A stretch of 64,000 bases of DNA from Flavobacteriales bacterium (GTDB taxonomy: Bacteria > Bacteroidota > Bacteroidia > Flavobacteriales_E > Vicingaceae), in assembly GCA_015075325.1 (NCBI GenBank), contig JABTUP010000005.1, positions 1 through 64,000 on the forward strand. The letters run 5' to 3'. Under the pieces are notes generated by a model, which saw only the letters and a list, made by a program, of their open reading frames with translations, was not told where the DNA came from and searched no databases. A program made the position numbers and the translations under genes. Positions 33,921 through 41,546 of this stretch are shown here, piece by piece (positions within the stretch are counted from its first letter, which is position 1; each line of letters begins with the position of its first letter).

Positions 33921-33928
33921 TATATTTG
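33921..33928 (+). promoter_or_regulatory. -7 box for the DUF4920 lipoprotein gene
   Basis: TATATTTG is a perfect TAnnTTTG, 27 bases before the ATG at 33955. The in-frame ATGs at 33859 and 33886 lie upstream of it and are not used. Confidence 0.55.
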
Positions 33929-33954
33929 CAGACTTAAACAAAAAACCAAATAAA

Positions 33955-34530
33955 ATGAAGAAATTAATTTTTGCAGCAAGCACATTGTTGTTGTTTGCTT
34001 GTTCAAACAACGAACAACCAGAACAAGTTACCGAAAATATAGAAGTTATTGTTACCAAACATGGTGAAGAAATTACTGAAGATGGTGCATTAACCGCTGC
34101 TGAATATATAGCACAATTACAAGGAAAAGACTCGATAGAAGCTAAATTAATGGCTCCAATAGCTGATGTATGCCAAAAGAAAGGCTGCTGGATGATGTTG
34201 GATTTGGGTGATGATGTACAAATGAGGGTTACCTTTAAAGATTATGGTTTTTTTATGCCTAAAGATGCTGCTGGAAGAATGGCTTATATTCAAGGCGTTG
34301 GTAAAATTGACACCACATCTGTAGAAGAATTAAAGCATTACTTAAAAGATGCCAACGCAAGCCAGGAAGAAATTGATGCCGTAACAGAACCTGAAATAGA
34401 ATACGTTTTTGAAGCTATTGGCGTAATTATTAAAGAAGAAAAATTAACCACTTCTGGTGACGCTAAAGAAGAAGAACATAACCACGACCATAATCACAAT
34501 CACGATTCACATGAAGGACATGAACATTAA
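33955..34530 (+). CDS. DUF4920 lipoprotein with His-rich tail
   Basis: I start at the ATG at 33955, downstream of the -7 box, giving a lipoprotein signal MKKLIFAASTLLLFAC with lipid-carrying Cys16 and a protein of 191 residues. The DUF4920 domain spans about 40-155: DVCQKKGCWMMLDLGDDVQMRVTFKDYGFFMP includes a CxxxxxC pair and is the family core. The tail is rich in His, Asp and Glu (HNHDHNHNHDSHEGHEH), which points to binding of Zn, Ni or Cu. DUF4920 has no assigned reaction. The next gene overlaps it and encodes a CxxCH lipoprotein, so a redox or metal role in the envelope is likely but unproven. Confidence 0.8.
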   Translation: MKKLIFAASTLLLFACSNNEQPEQVTENIEVIVTKHGEEITEDGALTAAEYIAQLQGKDSIEAKLMAPIADVCQKKGCWMMLDLGDDVQMRVTFKDYGFFMPKDAAGRMAYIQGVGKIDTTSVEELKHYLKDANASQEEIDAVTEPEIEYVFEAIGVIIKEEKLTTSGDAKEEEHNHDHNHNHDSHEGHEH

Positions 34531-34981
34531 AATAAAATTAATCCCGATTTTTTTCGGGATTTTTTCTTTGCTAATAATTGCTTGCAACAATCAAACTGAG
34601 GAAGAACAATGCGAAAAAAAAGAGGTTGAAGCTTCGGCGATAAATCCTAATGGCGATAGCGAATTGGCTTTATTGATGCGAAAAATGTACAACGATGCCG
34701 ACTCAATTAAAAAGCTAATAACCAATAACGAAGGCAACATAACTAAAGAATACATTATTGAATTGGAACGCATCCACACAGCAATTCCAACCGATCCAGA
34801 TGTAAAAACACCAGAATTTGAAGCGTACACCAAATTAATGATTGAAGAAGCAAATGCCTTGTTTAGCAACGAAACCAATAGAGCCGAAGGGTTTAACAAC
34901 TTAGTAAACCGCTGTGTTGAATGCCACCAGAGTTTTTGCCCTGGTCCGATTAAAAAAATTAGAAAGCTTACGATAAATTAA
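34520..34981 (+). CDS. CxxCH (cytochrome c-type) lipoprotein
   Basis: The 153-residue protein starts at ATG 34520 (MNIKIKLIPIFFGIFSLLIIAC lipoprotein signal), overlapping the DUF4920 gene by 11 bases; ATG 34511 is a second possible start. Most of the chain is helical (SELALLMRKMYNDADSIKKLI), and near the end CVECHQSFC carries the CxxCH haem-attachment site. This helical layout with a C-terminal CxxCH resembles cytochrome c' type domains. A perfect stem-loop with a T-run (34540-34566) lies inside its signal-peptide codons. Co-transcription with DUF4920 is very likely. Confidence 0.72.
   Translation: MNIKIKLIPIFFGIFSLLIIACNNQTEEEQCEKKEVEASAINPNGDSELALLMRKMYNDADSIKKLITNNEGNITKEYIIELERIHTAIPTDPDVKTPEFEAYTKLMIEEANALFSNETNRAEGFNNLVNRCVECHQSFCPGPIKKIRKLTIN
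34540..34566 (+). terminator. Terminator-like hairpin inside the CxxCH lipoprotein gene
   Basis: AATCCCGA and TCGGGATT make a perfect 8-bp stem with a T-rich loop, followed by six T. It starts 20 bases after the start codon of the lipoprotein gene and encodes part of its signal peptide. It would stop many transcripts just past DUF4920 unless ribosomes cover it. Confidence 0.6.
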
Positions 34982-34990
34982 CATCAACTA

Positions 34991-35962
34991 CTAACGAAAA
35001 GGATTCTCGCCTAAATCATAGCTAATCTTAGTTTCTTTTTTTGGCAAATCTTTTACCAAATCAAGATTCGGGTTATTTATTATCTTCATAAATTCGTCTG
35101 ATAATTCCTTATATTTTTCTAGTTCATAAAAGTTAGACAATGGGAATTTCCAGAAGTATTTATATCTAGCAAAATAAATTGCTATATGAGTTATTTTTAT
35201 GTCATATTCATTATTTATTTTTCCAATATGGGATAATAAAACGTAACCAATTAACTGATTCAAATCATTTCTATGAATTTTAAATTCTTTAGATGACTTT
35301 ATATCAATCAATGTGTTGTCAATTATCAAATCTGCATCGGCTCCCCTTACTAGCTTTGACCCATCACCAAAATTAGGATTAAGAAAACATTGTTTTTTTG
35401 CTTCGAAAATATTCCATGGAACAATATTGATTAATTGTTTTAACTCATTAATATCATAAGAGCATGTATCATCAATATATAAGTCTATTATACCCGATCG
35501 ATATCTAGAATCTAATTTTGATAGAAAAACACATGATTTTAATAATTCATCTGTAATAATTCCTTTATTCATAAATTCTATATAATTCTTCTTAGAATTG
35601 TTAAATTCATTAATGATAAATTCTCTGAAAATTTCGATATCGACTATTTTTGTAGCTGTTTCTGGGTTTCCTATTTCCATATGTGAGTCATTATTCAAAT
35701 CACATTCCATAATGATACTGTTATATCCTTCTTCTGCAATCCAATTTTTATTCCTGAAAATTACCTTCTTGTTAATTCTTTCTAAATTGAATCGTATCAA
35801 ATAATCTAATGCAGTGCCAATCTCCCCATTATTTTTTGATTTATTTAAAGACGGTACTAATAATTGATTTTTGACATTTAAACCAGGATTTGGAAAATGA
35901 TATTTAAACCAAGATTTAAGATTAAACATTGCTTTATGCTTTATGTATCTTGTTAGACTCAT
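34991..35962 (-). CDS. RecB/Cas4-like PD-(D/E)XK nuclease-fold protein
   Basis: The 323-residue protein has no named family that I recognise, but the second half carries nuclease hallmarks: GADADLIIDNTLIDIKSS (D211, then D220-x-K222) and HRNDLNQLIGYVLLS (Q236-x3-Y240). This DxK plus QxxxY order is that of RecB/Cas4-type PD-(D/E)XK enzymes. An upstream Glu in GEIGTALDYLIRF (residues 46-58) could be the first acidic ligand. It has no signal peptide. The gene is Asn/Lys/Ile-rich and very AT-rich next to recQ and the acetyltransferase gene. No Cas or restriction genes are near. A lone defence or DNA-processing gene is possible. Confidence 0.6.
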   Translation of the reverse strand: MSLTRYIKHKAMFNLKSWFKYHFPNPGLNVKNQLLVPSLNKSKNNGEIGTALDYLIRFNLERINKKVIFRNKNWIAEEGYNSIIMECDLNNDSHMEIGNPETATKIVDIEIFREFIINEFNNSKKNYIEFMNKGIITDELLKSCVFLSKLDSRYRSGIIDLYIDDTCSYDINELKQLINIVPWNIFEAKKQCFLNPNFGDGSKLVRGADADLIIDNTLIDIKSSKEFKIHRNDLNQLIGYVLLSHIGKINNEYDIKITHIAIYFARYKYFWKFPLSNFYELEKYKELSDEFMKIINNPNLDLVKDLPKKETKISYDLGENPFR

Positions 35963-35972
35963 TTTTAAAATA

Positions 35973-36422
35973 TTAAATTGTTGTTTTTAACATCTCCACA
36001 TGCGGAATATCATCTTCTAAATAGGTTTCGCTAACAGCTTTAAATCCATGTCTTGAATAAAATATGAGCAGATATTCTTGTGCAGAAATACGGATGTTTT
36101 TTTTACCAAAAAGTTGATTGATAGCAGAAAAAGTTACATTCATTAGTTTGTCAGCAAGTCCAGTTCCACGATACGTTTGTTTTATTGCAACTCGTCCAAT
36201 AGAAACTTCTTTATACGAAACATTTTCAGGTAAAATTCTGGCAACAGCAACCAGTTCATTTTGCTCATTTAATCCAAACACATGATAAGCAACGAGGTCT
36301 TTATGGTCAACTTCCTGATATGGGCAATTTTGCTCTACCACAAATATTTCAGTTCTCAAATACAAAATCTGGTGATATTCCAATGCCGATAACTCATCAA
36401 AATGTTTTACCTCCCATTTCAT
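35973..36422 (-). CDS. elaA: GNAT family N-acetyltransferase, ElaA type
   Basis: The protein of about 149 residues starts at ATG 36422 (MKWEVKHFDELSALEYHQIL), whose ATG overlaps the TGA of recQ, so the two are translationally coupled. ElaA signatures include LRTEIFVVEQNCPYQEVDHKD (about residues 23-43), the acetyl-CoA loop VAIKQTYRGTGLADKLM and ISAQEYLLIFYSRHGF. The natural substrate of ElaA is unknown. An ATG at 36431 would add three residues without benefit. Confidence 0.88.
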   Translation of the reverse strand: MKWEVKHFDELSALEYHQILYLRTEIFVVEQNCPYQEVDHKDLVAYHVFGLNEQNELVAVARILPENVSYKEVSIGRVAIKQTYRGTGLADKLMNVTFSAINQLFGKKNIRISAQEYLLIFYSRHGFKAVSETYLEDDIPHVEMLKTTI

Positions 36423-38335
36423 TTTCTCCATTCTAAAAGGTTTTTATCGTTAAACACCAGTTTTTCGTTTTCGGTAAGCCATTGAATTACTTTAATTATT
36501 TTATCCTCTCTTGAGCCACTAATTTTATTTACCAACAAAGTGATGGGTAAATGTTCTTGAGTAAGAATTTTTTTTATTTGGTCAGAAATGTTTGAGAATT
36601 CAATATCACTCAAATCCAGTTTATTTCGCTCCAAACACACATCGCAAACACCACATCGAAAACTATCGTTTTCACCAAAATATGACAGTAAAATTTGGCT
36701 GCGACATTTGTGTTTTGAAAACGCATAATATATTACCGCTTCCATTTTTTTAACCGCCACTTCTTTACGTTCGGTATAGTGTTGTTTAGAAATGTATAAC
36801 GATTTAGCATCTACTCGCTCTTGCAAATAAGTTAGTTGAGGCAAATTGGTTTGTTTTACATAACTAATCAATTTTAGATTGGCTAAATAATCTAAGGCTT
36901 TTTCCACTTTTTCTTTTGTGGTATTTATTTTTCTTGCCAAATCATATTCATCAATTTTTACAAATTCTTCAAACAAACCAGTGTATGAACGCAAAATGGT
37001 TTTCAGAAACAAATCCATTGTAGGGTTTTTTACCTGAAATTCATACAATTCGTTTTTGTTTATTTCAATTTTAATTCTCGAAGGATTATACGTTGCTTCC
37101 GAAAGCATTAAATAACCTTCTTTTTCCAAAAACTTAAGGCAATTAAAAACAGTAAAAACCTGCATATTGTATTGTTTACAAAATGCACTCATATCAAAAA
37201 AATAACTTTCGTTAAACGCCGAACCAATAGGTATTTGGTAGTAATTGGCTAATGCCTGATAAACTTGTTTGATGGTATCTATGTCAGGAAAACTATTGAT
37301 GATTTGTTTTTCTAAATCCAAACGGTCGGCTTGTTCAACCAACAACACAGCATAAGCTTTTTGCTCATCTCTACCAGCACGTCCTGCTTCCTGAAAATAA
37401 GCTTCCAATGAATTGGGTAAATCCAAATGTACTACTGTTCGAACATCGGGTTTGTCAATACCCATTCCAAAAGCATTGGTAGAAACTATTACACGAGTTT
37501 GGTTGCTTATCCAGTTGTTTTGTTTTACACTACGTTCTTGGTTGGATAATCCTGCGTGATAATAATCGGCAGAAACTCCTTGTTGAATTAAAAATTGAGC
37601 AACTTCTTTTGTTTTTTTTCGTGTACCAACATAAACCACCGATGTTCCTTTTATTTTAGATAAAATTTTGAGTAATCGTTTTAGCTTATCTTCCTCGTAA
37701 ATAACCACATAAGCTATGTTTTTTCGTTCAAAGCTTTTTTGTAGTACATTTTCCTTTTTAAAACCAAGTTTTTGCTGAATATCTTTTACCACATCGGTTG
37801 TTGCGGTTGCTGTTAGTGCTAAAAAAGGCACTTCTGGTTTTAATTCTCTTAACTTAACAATATTAAGGTAAGATGGTCGGAAATCGTAACCCCACTGCGA
37901 AATACAATGCGACTCGTCGATAGCAAATAAATTGACATTCATTTTGGGTAAACGAGCCTTAAAAATTTCGGTCTCAATTCGTTCAGGCGAAATGTAGAGA
38001 AATTTATAATCACCATACACACAATTATCAATAGCAATATCAATTTCTCGTTTGGTCATTCCAGAATAAATAGCAGTGGCTTTTATACCTCGTTTTACCA
38101 AATTTTCAACTTGGTCTTTCATTAAAGCAATAAGTGGTGAAATAACAATACAAATACCATCTTTGGCTAAAGCGGGCACTTGAAAACAAATCGACTTTCC
38201 TCCACCTGTAGGCAACAATGCTAAAGTATCTTTACCTTCTAAAACAGCAGTAATAATATCTTCCTGAAGTTCTCTAAAAGCATTGTAACCCCAATATTTG
38301 AGCAAAACCTGATGAATATTTGTTTGCTTTATCAT
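36419..38335 (-). CDS. recQ: ATP-dependent DNA helicase RecQ
   Basis: RecQ unwinds DNA 3' to 5' in recombination and fork repair. The 638-residue protein has motif 0 in the YWGYNAFRELQ region, Walker A LLPTGGGKS (about 40-48), DESH in FAIDESHCISQWGYDFRPSY (about 137-156), motif VI QEAGRAGRDEQKA, and an RQC zinc site from HKCRSQILLSYFG to CGVCDVC (about 550-575). The C-terminus shows no clear HRDC domain, so it is the shorter Bacteroidota form. The gene overlaps elaA by four bases (ATGA). Repair context is limited to the nearby lone nuclease. Confidence 0.95.
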   Translation of the reverse strand: MIKQTNIHQVLLKYWGYNAFRELQEDIITAVLEGKDTLALLPTGGGKSICFQVPALAKDGICIVISPLIALMKDQVENLVKRGIKATAIYSGMTKREIDIAIDNCVYGDYKFLYISPERIETEIFKARLPKMNVNLFAIDESHCISQWGYDFRPSYLNIVKLRELKPEVPFLALTATATTDVVKDIQQKLGFKKENVLQKSFERKNIAYVVIYEEDKLKRLLKILSKIKGTSVVYVGTRKKTKEVAQFLIQQGVSADYYHAGLSNQERSVKQNNWISNQTRVIVSTNAFGMGIDKPDVRTVVHLDLPNSLEAYFQEAGRAGRDEQKAYAVLLVEQADRLDLEKQIINSFPDIDTIKQVYQALANYYQIPIGSAFNESYFFDMSAFCKQYNMQVFTVFNCLKFLEKEGYLMLSEATYNPSRIKIEINKNELYEFQVKNPTMDLFLKTILRSYTGLFEEFVKIDEYDLARKINTTKEKVEKALDYLANLKLISYVKQTNLPQLTYLQERVDAKSLYISKQHYTERKEVAVKKMEAVIYYAFSKHKCRSQILLSYFGENDSFRCGVCDVCLERNKLDLSDIEFSNISDQIKKILTQEHLPITLLVNKISGSREDKIIKVIQWLTENEKLVFNDKNLLEWRK

Positions 38336-38378
38336 AGCCTAAAATTACGATTTTTTAGTTTTTGTATTCAGTTCACCC

Positions 38379-38460
38379 CCGAAAGCTTTCGGGGTCGGTC
38401 TTCCAACTTCCCACTTCGGTCTTCCATCTTCCAACCTCCTACTTTACACTTCCAACTTAT
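38379..38460. repeat. Repeat cluster: CCCCGAAAGCTTTCGGGG palindrome plus TTCCAACTTC-type units
   Basis: A perfect 18-bp palindrome lies at about 38379-38396. It is followed by CGGTCTTCCAACTTCCCACTT and further CTTCCA-containing units, the inverse of the GAAGTCCGAAG repeats at 10413 and in aroA. It lies between recQ and the UbiA gene, in a 140-bp divergent gap. Confidence 0.6.
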
Positions 38461-38477
38461 TTCATTATTTTTACCAC

Positions 38478-39494
38478 ATGAATCCTTTTATAGCATTTTT
38501 AAAACTTATTCGGTTACCTAATTTATTAATTATTGCGTTAACTCAATATGTGGTTCGTTATGCAATAATTTATCCGTTTTTAACCATTAACTCAATCGAG
38601 TTAAAAATGAGTAATCTCGATTTTTTTCTATTGTCGCTATCTACAGTAATGATTGCTGCTGCGGGTTACATTATTAACGATTATTTTGATACCAAAGTAG
38701 ATCGAGTAAATCGCCCCGATAAAATTATTGTTGGAAAGTATATTAAACGCCGATGGGCAATGGGTTCTCATATTGTAATTAGCGGCATTGCCATGATACT
38801 CGCTCTGTATGTGGCTTATGATATCGGAAACATCAAACTGGCTATCATCCAATTTTTGTCAATTGGAGCATTGTGGTATTATTCGGTGTCGTTTAAAAAA
38901 CGGGTGTTTATAGGAAATTTTGTGGTTGCAATATTAGCTGCATTAGTACCTCTTGTTGCTGGTTATTATGAAATTTTAATGCAAAACAATTTTGCTGACG
39001 AAACCGCAAATACCTTAATATTTTATATGGAAGAAGGAACAAGTTTCGACGATGTGCGTTATGTGTTGAGTCAAATTTTGAATAACATTTGGGTTTGGAT
39101 AATTGGTTTTTCAGTATTTGCTTTTTTAAGCAACCTAGCTCGCGAAATTATTAAAGACATGGAAGATTATGAAGGCGATAAAAAATACTACAGTAATACG
39201 TTAGCAGTGGTTTATGGCAAACCAAAAGCCAAACGAATTACTCAACTTATTTATTTAATAATGATGATTTTGCTTGGTATTCTTCAATATCAGCAATTAG
39301 TATCACACGACAGCACTTCTTTTATTTACTTCTTTTTTGCACTTCAACTCCCGCTGGGTTACCTAATTTACAAACTACAACATGCAACTGAAAAAACCGA
39401 TTTTACAGCATTGAGCAAATTTGCAAAATTTTTAATGCTATCAGGAATTTTATACACATTGGTTTTTGCTTACACGCTTTTGGTAGATTTATGA
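38478..39494 (+). CDS. UbiA family prenyltransferase
   Basis: The 338-residue membrane enzyme has the UbiA diphosphate-binding motif NDYFDTKVDRVNRPDK (about residues 66-81) and the second Asp-rich motif at DMEDYEGDKK (about 229-238), with eight or nine membrane helices. Members attach prenyl groups to quinone precursors, haem or glycerol-1-phosphate. This version resembles Bacteroidota proteins annotated as geranylgeranylglycerol-phosphate geranylgeranyltransferases, but the acceptor cannot be told from sequence. Its stop overlaps the maf start (ATGA), so the two are co-translated. Confidence 0.85.
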   Translation: MNPFIAFLKLIRLPNLLIIALTQYVVRYAIIYPFLTINSIELKMSNLDFFLLSLSTVMIAAAGYIINDYFDTKVDRVNRPDKIIVGKYIKRRWAMGSHIVISGIAMILALYVAYDIGNIKLAIIQFLSIGALWYYSVSFKKRVFIGNFVVAILAALVPLVAGYYEILMQNNFADETANTLIFYMEEGTSFDDVRYVLSQILNNIWVWIIGFSVFAFLSNLAREIIKDMEDYEGDKKYYSNTLAVVYGKPKAKRITQLIYLIMMILLGILQYQQLVSHDSTSFIYFFFALQLPLGYLIYKLQHATEKTDFTALSKFAKFLMLSGILYTLVFAYTLLVDL

Positions 39495-40075
39495 ATAATC
39501 CATTAAGTTTTATTAAAAAGGACATTGTTTTGGCATCTAAATCGCCACGCCGACAGCAATTGTTAAAGGATTTAGGCTTAAACTTCTCCGTTGTTCTTAA
39601 AGAAGTTGACGAAGTTTATCCTTCCAACTTAAAAAAACAAGAAGTTGCTTTATACTTAAGCAAACTTAAAGCCGATGCTTTTTTACCCGATTTAAAAGAA
39701 AATCAACTCGTTATTACTTCCGATACCATTGTTTGTTTGGACGATAAAATTATTGGTAAACCAAAAGACCGCGACGATGCGTTTAATATGCTTAGCGACC
39801 TTTCTGGAAAAATGCACGAAGTGGTAACAGCTGTTACGCTCACCTCTGTAGAAAAACAAGTATCTTTTTATGTAATTACTGAAGTTTATTTTAAAACGCT
39901 ATCAAACTTTGAAATTGATTATTACATTACCAACTACCAACCTTTCGACAAAGCCGGAAGCTACGGCATACAAGAATGGATAGGCTACATTGGCATAGAA
40001 AAAATTATAGGTTCTTATTTCAACGTAATGGGTTTGCCCGTTAAAGAATTATATGATGAGCTGGAAAGGTTTTAA
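39491..40075 (+). CDS. maf: Maf family nucleotide pyrophosphatase
   Basis: Maf proteins hydrolyse non-canonical or modified nucleoside triphosphates and are linked to septum control. The 194-residue protein has the N-terminal VLASKSPRRQQLLKDLGL (phosphate-contacting SxSPRR motif), the catalytic ITSDTIVCLDDKIIGKPKD (about residues 73-91) and FDKAGSYGIQEW near the C-terminus. All family residues seem present. It overlaps the preceding UbiA gene by four bases. Confidence 0.93.
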   Translation: MNNPLSFIKKDIVLASKSPRRQQLLKDLGLNFSVVLKEVDEVYPSNLKKQEVALYLSKLKADAFLPDLKENQLVITSDTIVCLDDKIIGKPKDRDDAFNMLSDLSGKMHEVVTAVTLTSVEKQVSFYVITEVYFKTLSNFEIDYYITNYQPFDKAGSYGIQEWIGYIGIEKIIGSYFNVMGLPVKELYDELERF

Positions 40076-40102
40076 AGCTTTTTAAAAAATAAATTGAAAA
40101 TG

Positions 40103-40132
40103 TTTGGATATTGTAAAAAATTCCTACATTTG
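40103..40132 (+). promoter_or_regulatory. Promoter of rpsT
   Basis: TTTG (40103-40106), an 18-base spacer and TACATTTG (40125-40132) match the Bacteroidota -33/-7 consensus very well. The leader is about 35 bases. Confidence 0.7.
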
Positions 40133-40173
40133 CAGTCCTTAAAAATTTAAGTATAATTTAAGATTTAAACATT

Positions 40174-40425
40174 ATGGCTAATCACAAGTCGTCAATCAAA
40201 AGAATAAGACAAACTGTTGCAAAAACTTTACGTAACAAATACCAACATAAAACAACTCGTAACGCTGTTAGAGATTTAAGAAACTCTACAGATAAAAAAG
40301 CTGCTGCTGCTTTGTTACCTAAAGTTTCTTCTATGCTAGATAAATTAGCTAAGAAAAACATTATTCATAAAAACAAAGCTGCAAACTTAAAATCTAGCTT
40401 AACAAAACACGTTGCAGCATTATAA
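40174..40425 (+). CDS. rpsT: 30S ribosomal protein S20
   Basis: The 83-residue basic helical protein starts with [22 protein letters not shown], the S20 signature, and ends in the conserved [20 protein letters not shown]20 binds 16S rRNA early in small-subunit assembly. It is a single gene with a strong promoter (40103-40132) and terminator (40447-40482). Lys and Ala codons are highly biased, as expected for an abundant protein. Confidence 0.97.
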   Translation: MANHKSSIKRIRQTVAKTLRNKYQHKTTRNAVRDLRNSTDKKAAAALLPKVSSMLDKLAKKNIIHKNKAANLKSSLTKHVAAL

Positions 40426-40446
40426 TAGCTGCTTATCAAGATAATT

Positions 40447-40482
40447 AAAAAGACCTTCATTTGTTTGAGGGTCTTTTTTTTT
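40447..40482 (+). terminator. Intrinsic terminator after rpsT
   Basis: AAAAAGACC pairs with GGTCTTTTT around an inner TTCA/TGAG-containing loop, followed by further T. Confidence 0.82.
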
Positions 40483-40504
40483 AAAATAAGCACAATTAAA
40501 AAAA

Positions 40505-40533
40505 TTGTTAAGCCTTACATTTTTCTAACTTTG
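40505..40533 (+). promoter_or_regulatory. Promoter of gap
   Basis: TTG (40505-40507) and TAACTTTG (40526-40533) are separated by 18 bases, a good Bacteroidota match. The ATG at 40551 follows 17 bases after the box. Confidence 0.6.
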
Positions 40534-40550
40534 ATAAAAATTACACGATT

Positions 40551-41543
40551 ATGATAAGAGTAGCAATAAACGGATTTGGAAGAATAGGTCGATTTGTAAC
40601 ACGAGCACTTCAAAGCCATCCTGCAATTGAGTTAGTTGCCATTAACGATTTAGCCGACACTAAAACTCTCGCTCACCTTATAAAATACGATTCAGTTCAT
40701 GGTATTTTTAATGCCAAAATTGGACATACCAACGATGCCATTCTCATTAACGGAAAAGAAATAAAAATTTATCAAGAAAAAGACCCAACAAACCTGCCTT
40801 GGAAAACCTTAAACATTGATTTTGTTATTGAATCGACAGGTTTATTTTTAACCAAAGAACTGGCTCAAAAACATATTACAGCTGGAGCAAAAAAGGTAAT
40901 TATTTCGGCACCTGCAAAAGGTGACGACGTTAAAACCATTGTGCTTGGTGTAAACGATGATATATTAACCAACGAAGACCTTATTATTTCTAACGCATCG
41001 TGTACTACCAATGCTGCTGCACCTTTAATTAAAGTGCTTAACGAAATTGGCGACATTGAAAACGCATTTATTTCTACCGTACATTCCTATACCAACGACC
41101 AAAAATTACACGATGCTCCACACAAAGATTTACGTAGAGCAAGAGCTGGTGCAGTTTCTATAGTACCAACCAGTACTGGTGCAGCACAAGCCATTACCAA
41201 AATTTTTCCAAAAATTATTGGGCGAGTTGAAGGCTCTGCTTTTAGAGTACCGATACCTGATGGTTCTTTAATTGACATTACCGCATTTACCAACAAACCA
41301 CTAAATGCAGAACTGATTAATGCAGCATTTAAAAAAGCTGCCGAAACCAATTTAAAAGGCATTTTGGAATATACCGACGAGCCTATAGTTTCAGTTGATA
41401 TTGTGGGCAATTCTCACTCGTGTATTTTCGACTCGCTACTAACGGTTACCAATGGCAACATGGTAAAAGTGGTAGGTTGGTACGACAACGAAGCTGGTTA
41501 CTCTAATCGTTTGGTGGATTTGATGGAGAAGATTGGGAAGTGA
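40551..41543 (+). CDS. gap: Type I glyceraldehyde-3-phosphate dehydrogenase
   Basis: The glycolytic enzyme converts glyceraldehyde-3-phosphate, NAD and phosphate to 1,3-bisphosphoglycerate. The 330-residue protein has the NAD fold NGFGRIGR (residues 6-13), the catalytic ISNASCTTNAAAPL (nucleophile Cys about 149), HSYTNDQKLHDAPHKDLRRARA and a C-terminal VGWYDNEAGYSNRLVDL. The start is secure from the promoter. It is convergent with aroA, with 3 bases between stops. Whether it works in glycolysis or gluconeogenesis cannot be told here. Confidence 0.96.
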   Translation: MIRVAINGFGRIGRFVTRALQSHPAIELVAINDLADTKTLAHLIKYDSVHGIFNAKIGHTNDAILINGKEIKIYQEKDPTNLPWKTLNIDFVIESTGLFLTKELAQKHITAGAKKVIISAPAKGDDVKTIVLGVNDDILTNEDLIISNASCTTNAAAPLIKVLNEIGDIENAFISTVHSYTNDQKLHDAPHKDLRRARAGAVSIVPTSTGAAQAITKIFPKIIGRVEGSAFRVPIPDGSLIDITAFTNKPLNAELINAAFKKAAETNLKGILEYTDEPIVSVDIVGNSHSCIFDSLLTVTNGNMVKVVGWYDNEAGYSNRLVDLMEKIGK

Positions 41544-41546
41544 ATT

